Shown here: positions 39,601-46,137 of the stretch, piece by piece
Layout of the letters: the number at the start of each line of letters is the position of its first letter
How positions within the stretch are numbered: position 1 is the first letter of the stretch
Source: Archivesica marissinica
Taxonomy: Eukaryota > Mollusca > Bivalvia > Venerida > Vesicomyidae
Assembly: GCA_014843695.1 (NCBI GenBank)
Contig: CM026403.1
Span: 51,256,233 to 51,320,232, forward strand
Direction: 5' to 3'
DNA: 64,000 nucleotides
The notes under the pieces: model-generated
The model's input: the letters and a program-made list of their open reading frames with translations, nothing else
Database searches by the model: none
What the model was told of the DNA's origin: nothing
Made by a program: the position numbers and the translations under genes

Positions 39601-41508
39601 TACACGATCATTCTATATCTCCTTACACAATACTGACATTTAACATTGCACGATCATTCTATAAATCCTTACACAATACTGACATTTAACATTACACGAT
39701 CATTCTATTTCACCTTACACAATACTGACATTTAACATTACACGATCATTCTATTTCACCTTACACAATACTGACATTTATCATTACACGATCATTCTAT
39801 TTCTCCTTACACAATCATGACATTTAACATTACACGATCATTCTATATCTCCTTACACAATACTGACATTTAACATTACACGATCATTCTATTTCACCTT
39901 ACACAATTATGACATTTAACATTACACGATCATTCTATATCTGCTTACACAATACTGACATTTAACATTACACGATCATTCTATATATCCTTACACAATC
40001 ATGACATTTAACATTACACGATCATTCTATATCTCCTTACACAATACTGATATTTAACATTACACGATCATTCTATAACTCCTTACACAATACTGACATT
40101 TAACATTACACGGTCATTCTATTTCACCTTGCACAATCATGACATTTAACATTACACGATCATTCTATATCTCGTTACACAATACTGACATTTAACATTA
40201 CACGATCATTCTATTTCACCTTACACAATCATGACATTTAACATTACACGATCATTCTATATCTGCTTACACAATACTGACATTTAACATTACACGATCA
40301 TTCTATATATCCTTACACAATACTGACATTTAACATTACACGATCATTCTATTTCACCTTGCACAATACTGACATTTAACATTACACGATCATTCTATAA
40401 CTCCTTACACAATACTGACATTTAACATTACACGATCATTCTATTTCACCTTACACAATAATGACATTAGTAAGTACACGATCATTCTATATCTCTTTAC
40501 ACAATAATGACATTGATAATACACGATCATTCTATTTCTCCTTACACAATAATGACATTTAACATTACACGATCATTCTATTTCTCCTTACACAATCATG
40601 ACATTTAACATTACACGATAATTCTATTTCTCCTTACACAATAATGACATTTATCATTACACGATCATTCTATTTTTCCTTACACAATCATGACATTTAA
40701 CATTACACGATCATTCTATATCTCCTTACACACTACTGACATTTAACATTACACGATCATTCTATTTCTCCTTACACAATCATGACATTTAACATTACAC
40801 GATAATTCTATTTCTCCTTACACAATCATGACATTTAATATTACACGATCATTCTATTTCTCCTTACACAATAATGACATTTAACATTACACAACCATTC
40901 TATTTCACCTTACACAATCATGACAATGATAATACACGATCATTCTATTTCTCCTTACACAATAATGACATTAATAAGTACATGATCATTCTATTTCACC
41001 ATACACAATACTGACATAATATATCTATCGATCTGATCTGATCTGATCTGATCTTATCTTATCGTATCTTATCTTTATATATAATTATGAAAATGCTGGG
41101 AGTTTCTTACGGTACTGGTTAACCGCTGGAGCCCGCCAAGGAAATATGTTGTTAGGTAAATGGGCAACCAGTAGCTACGTAAAATAAACTTAAAATGATG
41201 ATGAGCAACACTGGTGTCATTTATTTGGACTACATCAATTTGCCATACCGTTTTACAGAGATGATGGACAACCAAGCACTCAAATTATTCTTCCAAGAGA
41301 AACACCGTTCGTTCTAATACGTTTTGGTAACGTATGCCAAGCTGTAAGTGGCATGCACGAGGAAGACCTGTATATCCGCTGGGATGACGAAGATACAAAT
41401 AACAAGTCAGGTAGAGGTGGCCTGCATCCTTTTGACGACGGTGGACCCAATGACCATTTGTTGCATTTCTGTTATTACCAATATTCAGGACCGTCAATTA
41501 TTGGTTAG
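9438..41508 (+). CDS. Seven-exon gene for a secreted SH3b-like / mucin / ApeC-domain protein (427 aa)
   Basis: Coding segments are 9447-9668, 10765-10837, 12812-13126, 20726-20905, 24459-24584, 26024-26141 and 41259-41508. All junctions are AG/GT and the phases agree throughout (0,1,1,1,1,2), giving 1,284 nt including TAG. The protein has a signal peptide (about 1-21), an SH3b-like domain with four cysteines (22-98), a Thr/Pro/Ser linker (about 99-214) and an ApeC domain (about 215-421). The ApeC part shows WPYGTYG, GFCIK, WPRGSYC, YWDDED, YYCCR and HFCYY, with cysteines at 229, 276, 296, 303, 343, 344, 371 and 416. ApeC proteins are known in invertebrates, and amphioxus members bind peptidoglycan components. 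A secreted bacterial-recognition role is therefore inferred. No stop or frameshift is visible. The promoter, any 5' UTR exon and the polyA site were not found. Exon joins are by eye, not from transcripts. Confidence 0.88.
9690..9925. mobile_element. Degenerate palindromic MITE, probably two partial copies
   Basis: GATTGGTTCAACTGTGAGTG and CAACCAATCAAATCACTTGAG match, in reverse complement, the internal part of the foldback element at 48,773-48,937. TTATAAAACTTTTCTC and GAGAAAAGGTTAATAACC also correspond to its arms. It lies in intron 1. Confidence 0.55.
9998..10235 (+). mobile_element. SINE-C copy
   Basis: The tRNA-like head is TATGGCCGAGCGCTTAAGG, followed by the SINE-C body with GGTGGTTCTACCCGGGTGCA and CTGCTCGGAGAGG. 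It lies in intron 1 in the sense direction of the gene. Confidence 0.75.
10240..10764. other. Rest of intron 1, AT-rich
   Basis: Nothing coding. The stretch 10,560-10,615 (TACAATAGATATGTACTGTA onward) recurs at 56,635-56,690, so it is part of an unnamed dispersed repeat. Confidence 0.5.
10765..10837 (+). CDS. Exon 2: second half of the SH3b-like domain
   Basis: This 73-nt exon lies between a TATTTCAG acceptor and a GTACGTG donor and shifts the phase from 0 to 1. It encodes residues 75-98, beginning IGYIENSKNIQNSICPG. With the end of exon 1 (PILFEKQ) it completes the pattern 'hydrophobic strand, charged turn, GYI strand, terminal Cys' seen in SH3b-like modules. C89 is the fourth cysteine of the small domain. 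It is too short to appear as a free-standing ORF and was found from the splice phase. Confidence 0.72.
11060..11630 (+). pseudogene. LINE-A 3' end (sense), split by a palindromic MITE
   Basis: The segment at 11,075-11,165 encodes IRNCAKTCFIILQRRQFLLC, matching the LINE-A C-terminus at 3,510-3,570, followed by its 3' UTR to about 11,630. A 133-bp palindrome sits at 11,376-11,508. It lies in intron 2. Confidence 0.75.
11376..11508. mobile_element. 133-bp palindromic MITE with target duplication
   Basis: The two arms of about 57 bp are inverted copies: CACAGGAACTTGAAATTTTA on the left and the complement of TAACATTTCAAGTTCCTGTG on the right. Both sides carry GTATAAT (11369-11375 and 11509-11515). 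The opposed LINE-A copy at about 12,110 has the uninterrupted site. Terminal CACAGG and a 7-8 bp duplication fit a hAT-type element. Confidence 0.88.
11795..11985 (-). mobile_element. LINE 3' tail, antisense
   Basis: CTGTCTCATATATGTACAG, then CAATTTAAATTATAACACA and CATTCTACAAATGAGAATTA, is the same sequence as at 60,195-60,335. Reversed, it is the 'gatgagacag...aaata' LINE tail. A small insertion with flanking repeat of AATTTAAATTATAACACA sits at about 11,850-11,900. Confidence 0.65.
11990..12330 (-). pseudogene. LINE-A 3' UTR, antisense copy
   Basis: This is the reverse complement of 11,195-11,630 with about 10-15% differences. Examples are AGCGAATATGATTAGCAGAG against the copy near 11,240 and AAAATAGGTACTA near 12,220. 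It provides the empty site for the MITE at 11,376. Confidence 0.8.
12521..12773 (-). mobile_element. SINE-D (tRNA-derived), antisense
   Basis: Reverse-complemented, it begins CCGCCTCCGTGGTCGAGTGG with TTAAGG (A-box) and GGGTTCGAGCCCCG (B-box), followed by a body shared with 41,085-41,170. It ends 39 bp before exon 3. Confidence 0.75.
12812..13126 (+). CDS. Exon 3: Thr/Pro/Ser-rich mucin-like linker
   Basis: The exon lies between an ATACAG acceptor (AG at 12810-12811) and a GTACAT donor (13127). It is 315 nt, phase 1 at both ends, so it could be lost or repeated without a frameshift. It encodes residues 99-203, almost entirely Thr, Ser, Pro and Ala, with no cysteine. Three copies and a partial fourth of a 75-bp coding repeat (25 aa, core TTPSTTIATTTPPPRTTT) begin at 12861, 12936, 13011 and 13086. 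Dense Thr/Ser suggests an O-glycosylated spacer. The open frame on the other strand is a shadow of this repeat. Confidence 0.8.
12855..13110 (+). repeat. 75-bp coding minisatellite in exon 3
   Basis: Copies start at 12861, 12936, 13011 and 13086 (the last partial). The spacing is exactly 75 bp, so copy-number change preserves the reading frame. Differences between copies are few substitutions such as CCACCACCA versus CCACCACTA. Confidence 0.85.
13249..19015. repeat. 33-bp satellite array, about 170 copies, in intron 3
   Basis: The unit contains ATGCACATGTATGCTCGAAA followed by TATAGACTAGTAC. Variants are GCTTGAAA, ATTCACATG, ATGCATATG, and a 35-bp version ending GACATACGTAC that marks higher-order units (200 bp spacing at 13,982, 15,727 and 16,461). 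Because 33 is divisible by 3 and the unit lacks stops in several frames, long open frames occur on both strands. They are not genes. Confidence 0.96.
19200..19447 (-). mobile_element. SINE-A copy, antisense
   Basis: It has the tail CGTTTATTTATCGTCGCCAC, the body GGATAGTGCAATGATACAGA, and a damaged tRNA-like head. TACTGT flanks both ends (19194-19199 and 19448-19453). Confidence 0.82.
19460..20160. other. Intron 3 sequence, nothing recognised
   Basis: AT-rich, with no ORF or repeat that can be supported. Confidence 0.5.
20165..20400 (+). mobile_element. SINE-C copy, degenerate
   Basis: The head is TGGTGGCCTTCGTGGCTAAGG and the body GTCGGTGGTTCTATTTGGA, with CTGCTCAGGGGGAATGC. Confidence 0.65.
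20440..20697 (+). mobile_element. SINE-B, full-length
   Basis: It has a tRNA-like head (TAGCGCAGTGCTTAGCGCGC and GGGTTCGATCC) and a central domain with GGTGGGTTTTCTCCGGGTAC and CTCCGGTTTCCTCCCACACG. The tail is AAAACTTGCTTCGCAATCG then AAATAAATAAAGCTTAAACT. It ends about 28 bp before exon 4. The central domain resembles the V-SINE core as I recall it. Confidence 0.85.
20726..20905 (+). CDS. Exon 4: start of the ApeC domain
   Basis: The acceptor is TTTCAG (20724-20725) and the donor is G|GTAATT (20906). The exon is 180 nt, phase 1 at both ends, residues 204-263. It holds the ApeC opening WPYGTYGLM, the QGCP cysteine (C229) and the motif GWLKQDTEDSDAHN. The frame stays open past the donor for about 44 codons to a stop near 21039, so a retained-intron isoform with a different C-terminus is possible. 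Confidence 0.85.
21040..21447. other. Intron 4 start, Pro-codon-rich degenerate repeat
   Basis: Short repeats of CCATCAGTCCACCCGAGACC type lie at 21,120-21,215. GAAATAAACTATG at 21,436 could act as a polyA signal for a read-through exon 4 transcript. No independent gene is supported. Confidence 0.4.
21448..21706 (-). mobile_element. SINE-C copy, antisense
   Basis: CGTCGCACCAATAGCTTGTG, CAGCTACTATTGGTGGAGG and CTCCGAGCAGTATTTCA match the other SINE-C copies. The reversed head ends in GCTAAGGTGGTTAATCAC. Confidence 0.78.
21746..21861. mobile_element. Small MITE-like element
   Basis: AATTAACCAGTCGC at the left edge and GCGACTGGTTAATT at the right edge are perfect inverted repeats about 116 bp apart. 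Confidence 0.5.
21985..22525. repeat. Telomere-like (CCCTAA-type) degenerate array
   Basis: Many AACCCTAACC and CTAAACGCTAACCCTA motifs occur in irregular longer units. CCCTAA is the complement of the animal telomere unit TTAGGG, but pure hexamer runs are absent. Inverted motifs CTTGAGAGT (about 21,906) and ACTCTCAAG (about 22,532) flank the array. Confidence 0.8.
22595..22728. mobile_element. Palindromic foldback element
   Basis: GGATATAAGCCGATAAC on the left is the imperfect inverted copy of GTTATCGGTTTGAGGCTTAT on the right, about 130 bp in all. Confidence 0.6.
22888..22976. repeat. 45-bp direct duplication
   Basis: TAAACACACGAGGAATAGCG through GACGGTCGA occurs twice back to back, with one changed base near the end. 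Confidence 0.85.
23128..23451 (-). CDS. P2RX7_C-like (P2X7 receptor C-terminal-type) ORF inside intron 4
   Basis: This is a 107-codon open frame on the strand opposite the host gene. Residues from about 30 on read RPPHNLNSHERKLLYRRFW, then VRYIERK, ELMPECVVQQCRNWLPNP and QPYLGHKW. The order 'RPP, N..ER, YR.F, P.CVV, IR-like, P.P, Y.G' matches the cysteine-containing C-terminal domain of P2X7 receptors, which occurs as many stand-alone copies in cnidarian and mollusc genomes. No channel region or other exons were seen. It may be a mobile or retrocopied fragment rather than a working gene. Confidence 0.5.
   Translation of the reverse strand: MVILVMFDNTFHFCSNEQNKQLWWPANNRPPHNLNSHERKLLYRRFWAMLYNCGAWKDVRYIERKVAARRGDCTWHKRELMPECVVQQCRNWLPNPRNQPYLGHKWS
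23410..23841 (+). pseudogene. Transposase-like C-terminal fragment
   Basis: The open frame contains HTDCSPESRCNIDPNYIPSR, VAVELLLSCVRK, MDTSSVESFNNSLNVFHDKR, LAICQWNE and FKSNIWARYKQALF. This CxPESRC...VESFNN...HDKRI...W(N)E pattern is familiar from multicopy mobile-element proteins of invertebrates, possibly Kolobok-like; I cannot name the superfamily with confidence. The N-terminal part is missing. It is divergent to, and overlaps by about 40 bp with, the P2RX7_C-like ORF. Confidence 0.5.
23850..24456. other. End of intron 4, mostly unassigned
   Basis: CAAACAACATAGATCCTGAT near 23,900 recurs at about 44,100 and, reversed, at about 46,070, so a dispersed repeat is present. Otherwise nothing is recognised. 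Confidence 0.4.
24459..24584 (+). CDS. Exon 5: ApeC domain, FCIK and WPRGSYC motifs
   Basis: The acceptor is TGTTACAG (24457-24458) and the donor is G|GTAGGT (24585). The exon is 126 nt, phase 1 at both ends, residues 264-305. It encodes NNLVTGFCIKD and then WPRGSYCILKHRTCPA, with C276, C296 and C303. The WPRGSYC segment repeats the WPYGTYG theme of exon 4, a feature of the ApeC family. The opposite-strand ORF here is a shadow. Confidence 0.87.
24795..25040 (-). mobile_element. SINE-B, near full-length, antisense
   Basis: This is the mirror of the 20,440 copy: tail ACAACGATTGCGAAGCAAGT, centre CACCGTACCATCTCACATA, and head with GGATCGAACCCAGG and GCGAGCGCGCTAACCACTGC. Confidence 0.85.
25146..25425 (+). 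mobile_element. SINE-A, divergent copy
   Basis: The damaged head carries GGTTCAATCCCCGCCTGACC. The body GCAGTCTTTCAGATGGGACT and CGAGGTCTCATGT matches other SINE-A copies. The 3' half is strongly changed and includes a short hairpin (GTCACCCC and GGGGTGAC). Confidence 0.7.
25590..25800 (-). mobile_element. SINE-C, degenerate antisense copy
   Basis: CTATTATTGGTGGAGGAAGA and CCAAGCAGTATTAAG match the SINE-C body. The tRNA-like head is weak. A SINE-like tail AAAACTTGTTTTGCGATCC follows at about 25,860. Confidence 0.6.
26024..26141 (+). CDS. Exon 6: ApeC domain, YWDDED and YYCC motifs
   Basis: The acceptor is CTTGCAG (26022-26023). The donor is GCAG|GTTATT (26142), which is weak beyond +2. The exon is 118 nt, phase 1 to phase 2, residues 306-344. 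It encodes SIYWDDEDSSNINAHGG, MPDGEYGHDTKLYYCC and the first two bases of an Arg codon, a near-textbook ApeC segment. It is followed after about 130 bp by the 46-bp satellite that fills intron 6. Confidence 0.88.
26274..41018. repeat. 46-bp satellite array, about 320 copies, filling intron 6
   Basis: The unit contains CATTACACGATCATTCTATA, then TCTCCTTACACAATACTGAC and ATTTAA. The two edges use a different version with AGTAAGTACACGATC, while the interior uses TTTAACATTACACG. Variable positions include TATATCTCC, TATTTCACC, ATCATGAC and ATACTGAC. The unit has only two Gs on the + strand. It has frequent stops and no credible ORF. Confidence 0.97.
41024..41076. repeat. Pentanucleotide microsatellite
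   Basis: CTGAT and CTTAT repeats (GATCTGATCTGATCTGATCT) directly follow the 46-bp array. Confidence 0.85.
41085..41175 (+). mobile_element. SINE-D fragment
   Basis: GGAGTTTCTTACGGTACTGG and CGCTGGAGCCCGCCAAGGAA match the body of the SINE-D at 12,521. It is 5'-truncated and lies about 85 bp before exon 7. Confidence 0.65.
41259..41508 (+). CDS. Exon 7: end of the ApeC domain and stop
   Basis: The acceptor is TTTTACAG (41257-41258). Phase 2 from exon 6 completes Arg345, and the frame then runs to TAG at 41506-41508. It encodes the PFVLIRFG strand, C371, YIRWDDEDTNNKS, HPFDDGGPNDHLLHFCYY and a short tail ending SIIG. The cysteines and aromatic pattern complete the ApeC domain. A SINE-C element begins about 35 bp after the stop, so the 3' UTR probably runs into repeats. 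No nearby AATAAA was seen. Confidence 0.87.
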
Positions 41509-41539
41509 AAACTTAAAATACACTGTTCTGGTTTGCTTG

Positions 41540-42095
41540 TTTTGGTGTTTAAAGTCGCACCAACTGCTGAAGCCAAATTGCGACTCTACAGCTATTATTG
41601 GTGGAGGAAGACCCCAGATGCCCCTCCGAGCAATATTTCAGATTGTGACGGGCACAAGGGTAGAACCATAGGTCATATGGCGACTATATAGTTATTAGTT
41701 GCGGAGGAAGACCCCGGATGCCCCTCCGAGCAATATTTCAGATTGTGACGGGCACAAGGGTAGAACCATAGGTCATATGGCGACTATATAGTTATTAGTT
41801 GCGGAGGAAGACCCCGGATGACCCCTCCGAGCAATATTTCAGATTGTGACGGGCACAAGGGTAGAACCATAGGTCATATGGCGACTATATAGATATTACT
41901 TGCGGAGGAAGACTCTGGGTGCCCCTCCGAGCAATATTTCTGGCATAGATAGATAGAACCACCGACCTACCGCAAATCAGCTGGATAGTTTCCTCATATG
42001 AAATAATTCGACACCCGTGGGATCCGAACCTACCGCTGTGAGGGGCAAGTGATTTGATGTTTGCGCCTTAAACCACTCGGCCATACAATGGCATA
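41540..42095 (-). mobile_element. SINE-C, antisense, with internal 100-bp tandem amplification
   Basis: Reversed, the head (about 42,010-42,090) reads TGGCCGAGTGGTTTAAGGCG with GTAGGTTCGGATCCCACGGG. The 3' half is repeated: GCGGAGGAAGACCCCGGATG-type sequence starts at about 41,602, 41,701, 41,801 and 41,902, a unit of about 100 bp. It begins just after the ApeC gene's stop codon. Confidence 0.82.
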
Positions 42096-42099
42096 TGAC

Positions 42100-42700
42100 C
42101 AATAATACGCAATGCAGAAAATGTGTTGTAGCTATGTCATTGCAAATAATGACATGTTGGCGAATGCTAACACCAACGCGTTAAGTAGGAAAGAACTGAG
42201 AGTGTAAGACCACCTTTCATTTTGTCTGTGAATACTACTCGGATCCCCCCAGGTGTGTGTGTGTCATCTGAATGGGCTATATGCGAAGACAGTTGCGGCA
42301 TACTTACCACAACAAACATTCGGGTCTACTTTAATCTGACCTCGTAGACAAACATTAGTGGGATGGACGAATATAACTTGGCTAGAGACAGAAGGATGAT
42401 GCCTTCTCGGCTACACAATAGTTCTTGCTTGTATCATTGAACATATGAATTAAAGTGGTTGAAGTGTGTGGAGGCCGAATGCATGCTCGATAAACTTAAA
42501 CCCGCCCAGTGTAGTCCATATTCCGATGGAAATTATTAACCCGCGCTTCATTGCTTATACTATACCCCAACGATAACGTGATTCCCGTGAAAAAGATAGC
42601 ACGGGTTAATATTATTATAACGAGTAAAAAGAAGTTTATTATCATCTATGTATGCATTACTTGGCACACAGGATTATTTATTACACCCTACGTATTGATT
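42100..42700. other. Intergenic, nothing recognised
   Basis: A short inverted echo of the following repeat (CCCAACGATAACGTG) is present at about 42,566. Confidence 0.4.
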
Positions 42701-42707
42701 TGACTTA

Positions 42708-43216
42708 TTCCAAACCTATTTATAGTAATGCTTGTAAATAACACGTTATCGTTGGGCCATAGTATTCCAAGCCTATTTATAGATAGTAATGCTTGTAAAT
42801 AACACGTTATCGTTGGGCCTTGGGCCATAGTATTCCAAACCTATTTATAGTAATGCTTGTAAATAACACGTTATTTTAAGTGAGTAAGCTATCCGACAGA
42901 CGGATCTGTAGTCCAGTGGTAACACGCTGGACTGGTAATCCAGGGATCGCAGGTTCGATCCCCCGTCTGACCCTACTAATATTAACAGTCTTTCAGATGG
43001 GACATTAAACCGAGGTCTCGTGTCGGTGCTTTACACCGTGCACGTAAAAGAACCAGAGGAGACTCTGGAATGGTTCTCTGTCTGTATCATTGCACTATCC
43101 TCCAAAATCTAATATGACTAATCTGTTCAGGAGTCGTGGCTTATATGGGCAACCGGTAGCGACGATAAATAAACGTAAAACACACACTAACACGTCATCG
43201 TTGGGCCATAGTATTT
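42708..43216. repeat. 57-68 bp tandem repeat interrupted by a SINE
   Basis: Copies begin TTCCAAACCTATTTATAG-like at 42,708, 42,765 and 42,833. The remainder of the last unit (CACGTCATCGTTGGGCCATA) appears after the SINE at 43,191. Confidence 0.75.
42890..43189 (+). mobile_element. SINE-A, full-length
   Basis: The head is GATCTGTAGTCCAGTGGTAA with GCAGGTTCGATCCCCCGTCT (B-box), then the body, ending GCGACGATAAATAAACGTAA. TAACACGTTAT before (about 42,865) and TAACACGTCAT after (43,190) look like a target duplication within the surrounding tandem repeat. Confidence 0.88.
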
Positions 43217-43219
43217 ACG

Positions 43220-45580
43220 TTAATTCAGCTGGTCACTAATACAAACAAGAACTATTTTGCGCTTACGCATAGATTTGCGACTTATCGTGTGCCGGATCTG
43301 GTAATGAGATCATCCTTGGAACAGCATACGTTGTAAGACACTCCTTTTCTAACGAGGAACGCTGTCCAACACTGCGAATGTGCATGACGGCATCTTCGAG
43401 TACGCATTTCAGCTGCATATCATTATCTGATGCAAAAAGGACACACACACGTTCATCGAAAGTAATAGCGATGTAAACATTTGGCGGAGAAATACATTGC
43501 TGATGTAACTTCTTCGGACAAAACACTTCAGTATGCATATTGTACTACTTCGACTACTTGATATTACTTCATAAATCAGATACCACCAACACGAGTTTGT
43601 TCTGACGGATCGTCGTCGAATAAAGCAAGGAATGTCTTACTACACCAGTTTTCAGACGTATAGTCACCAGGCAACAACAATTAACTATGCCGCGTCTGCC
43701 TGTATCTCAAGAAGTCCCCGAGGCCTTCAAGCCAGTACGTTCAATGTGCTGGGGCGGGTGAGGATCGGCTGAATTGTCCTTTCCGAACCAAAGAGATCCG
43801 TGCTTAAGGCTACCTTCTCAGGTTCGTCCAAACATGACAAGGCTTCTCTACGTTCATAGACTTCAAAACAGCTTTCTTTTGCGAAATTTCTCTACTCTGA
43901 GAAGACAATTTACCTCTTTGGCCTCAAATAAAAAGTATTGTCGTCGTGCGGAATACACGGAGTTTTACCCTTAACGTGCCAATCACGATTCAAGTCGTCT
44001 TTATAAACAGCATAGAACATGATCAGACGGCACAGAACTCGTCGTCTGGTAAGGCTATATGCTATTGGGATAGTGGAGTTAAAACACTTGGCTAAATAGC
44101 AAACAACATAGATCCTGACCAGGCTGATGTAAACATACAGACAACAACACACTTAATCAATATCCAGATAGCACTTTTTGTCTTTCAATTAATAAAAAAT
44201 AAAATATATGTGTTATTTCAAGCTTTTCCAATGATAGAAACTCTTTTATTTTTAGATATTAATCAGTTGAATAACATGTTTCCTAACTGTCTATTTGTTT
44301 CAAGCCACTACTGTTAGTAAAATTGTCAACGTGAACGTTTTCGGACTATTGCAGGCTTTCAAACGGTCAGTGACGTCATTTATGACATCATCTAAATCTG
44401 CGTTCTAGTGCACTGCTGCATCATATATGGTCATAAAAAATATACTGTTCAACCAAAGTTTACAAGAACATTTGTGTGTTTAAGTGAATGCTCGAATTGC
44501 ATTTCAGACATGAACATAGAACACTTACTTTATAACTTGTGGCTAGCACTATTTGTGATAATAATGCTTTCAATGACAAGTTTGTGTCTGATCTACTTAA
44601 ATTTCACCGAATGAACATTTAAAGCAGTATTATCACGAGCGGCGCAAAGTCACGAGAGATAATACGAGCGTTCTATGTTGATGAATGGAATATTATTCGA
44701 TAATTCACTTAAGCGAACACATATAAATTTTATTTTAGGCTGAAGAGTGTTTCTATGATAGAAAAAGATTCAACCGTGCGCTAAAACGGCGATAGAACGT
44801 CGTGTTTAGACGACTATAAATGACGGCATACAAGACGTCATTAATGACGTTGCTGACAGGTTGAGTGCGAAATCGTTCGCGTTGACACCATTTCAACAGG
44901 CCTACTGTACCACACGTGCAATACAGTGAGAAAGCAGTGTAATAACACATTTTATTTCATTGATAAATTACTATATTTCATTGGAAAGCTTAAAATAAAA
45001 CGTGTTATTCTACTGCTTTCATTATATTCCACAGATAATTTTCTATATTTCCTTGCAAAGCATATAATAAAGATATATGACAAGGATTATACTTTTCTTA
45101 TGGACGTTTAAAACATATTTGCAGAAATCATGAAGCGTGTTTATAATGGAGCGCTACCGGTGCTATCGTGTAATTTATATCAACGGTGAGAAGTGATCGG
45201 ACCAATGACAATCATTTGCTAGCGTTGTAAATTTTGACAGTTTATTTGTATTCTTCGTATGTTTGTTTTCATGTATAGATTTGTCTACACATGTCTCGTA
45301 CGTATGATACATAGGTGGAGGGGGCTTTGGCCAACTAAGGCTTTCCCCGTACAATATAAAGATCGTCAGTCACAGTTCATCGGCTGATGTCCCCACGGAC
45401 GGCGTGCATGTCGCGGTTGGGGCACATCTCACAGCAGCAGCGTAGGGTTCTGAGATATTCTGGTTGTCGAACTTGCGACGTGGGACACACGTGGTCTACG
45501 GAAGTGGTGGAGGTATGGTCAGACCATGGAGCGACAGAGACGACCAGATGTCTAACTGCCCGATCCGTTTATATGCTGCT
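43220..45580. other. Intergenic region, no supported gene
   Basis: Short ORFs on both strands (for example 43,263-43,538 minus) show no recognisable domain. The stretch 44,000-44,130 shares motifs (TATATGCTATTGGGATAG-like, AATAGCAAACAACATAGATC) with the TTAA-flanked element at 45,912, so it is probably a decayed relative. Confidence 0.4.
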
Positions 45581-45670
45581 GTGAGATGACTAATAGTGGG
45601 GAGGGTGGCCCTAAAAAGCGCCGTTCAGAAAGAGAAGACCATCAGGACTTGTCATTCTGAAGAGGAAGAT
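45580..45670. repeat. Dispersed repeat shared with 56,220-56,290
   Basis: GCTGCTGTGAGATGACTAAT with GGCCCTAAAAA matches GCTGCTGTGAGCTGACAAAT with GACCCTAAAAA at about 56,235. The element type is unknown; it could be a LINE 5' UTR. Confidence 0.5.
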
Positions 45671-45911
45671 GCATACTCTAGTTGTCGTTTTATTGCACCA
45701 TCATCGAATACTTCAAGACCATCACACTACAAGACACCATTCTACAACTCTACAAACACTTCATGAATAATCGATGACGATAATCAACTTTGACTGTTCG
45801 CCCACATGGTTCGCCGGCGGCTAGGATAAATAAACGTATTACAACTACTACAGTTCAATGTCAAGTTGGTCATCTCGCTTAGTCTTAATTATGTTATTGT
45901 AAAACTCTCCA

Positions 45912-46137
45912 TTAACTCTTTCACCGCCATTGTCGCATAAAAGCGACTTTGCAAAAATAGAGAACCCGACCAGAGATAACAGAGAGAACGTATTGTCAAG
46001 CTATATGCTGATTGCTCTTCAGACAATGGAGCTGAAGCACCTGTCCGAATAGCAAATAACGCCGCGTCTGATCAGGATCTATGTTGTTTGCACATGCTCT
46101 GAATTTCTCCGGCGCTAAAAGAGTTAATTAATAGGAT
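45912..46137. mobile_element. TTAA-flanked MITE, piggyBac-like
   Basis: The ends read TTAACTCTTTCACCGCC and GGCGCTAAAAGAGTTAA, inverted repeats bounded by TTAA. TTAA targets and CTCTTT-type ends suggest a non-autonomous piggyBac-like element. There is no transposase. Confidence 0.62.

Noticed and set aside
42897..42970. tRNA gene (also 4,215-4,280, 20,455-20,510, 61,430-61,500, 62,765-62,840)
   Set aside because: A and B boxes are present, but each is continuous with a repeated SINE body and tail, the cloverleaf is imperfect, and insertion duplications flank the whole unit.
43263..43538. 91-codon minus-strand ORF as a gene
   Set aside because: No recognisable domain, leader, splice context or repeat relation; could be chance in 22 kb of intergenic DNA.
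44371..44378. Palindromic TGACGTCA (CRE-like) site
   Set aside because: A single 8-mer with no gene nearby; expected by chance at this scale.
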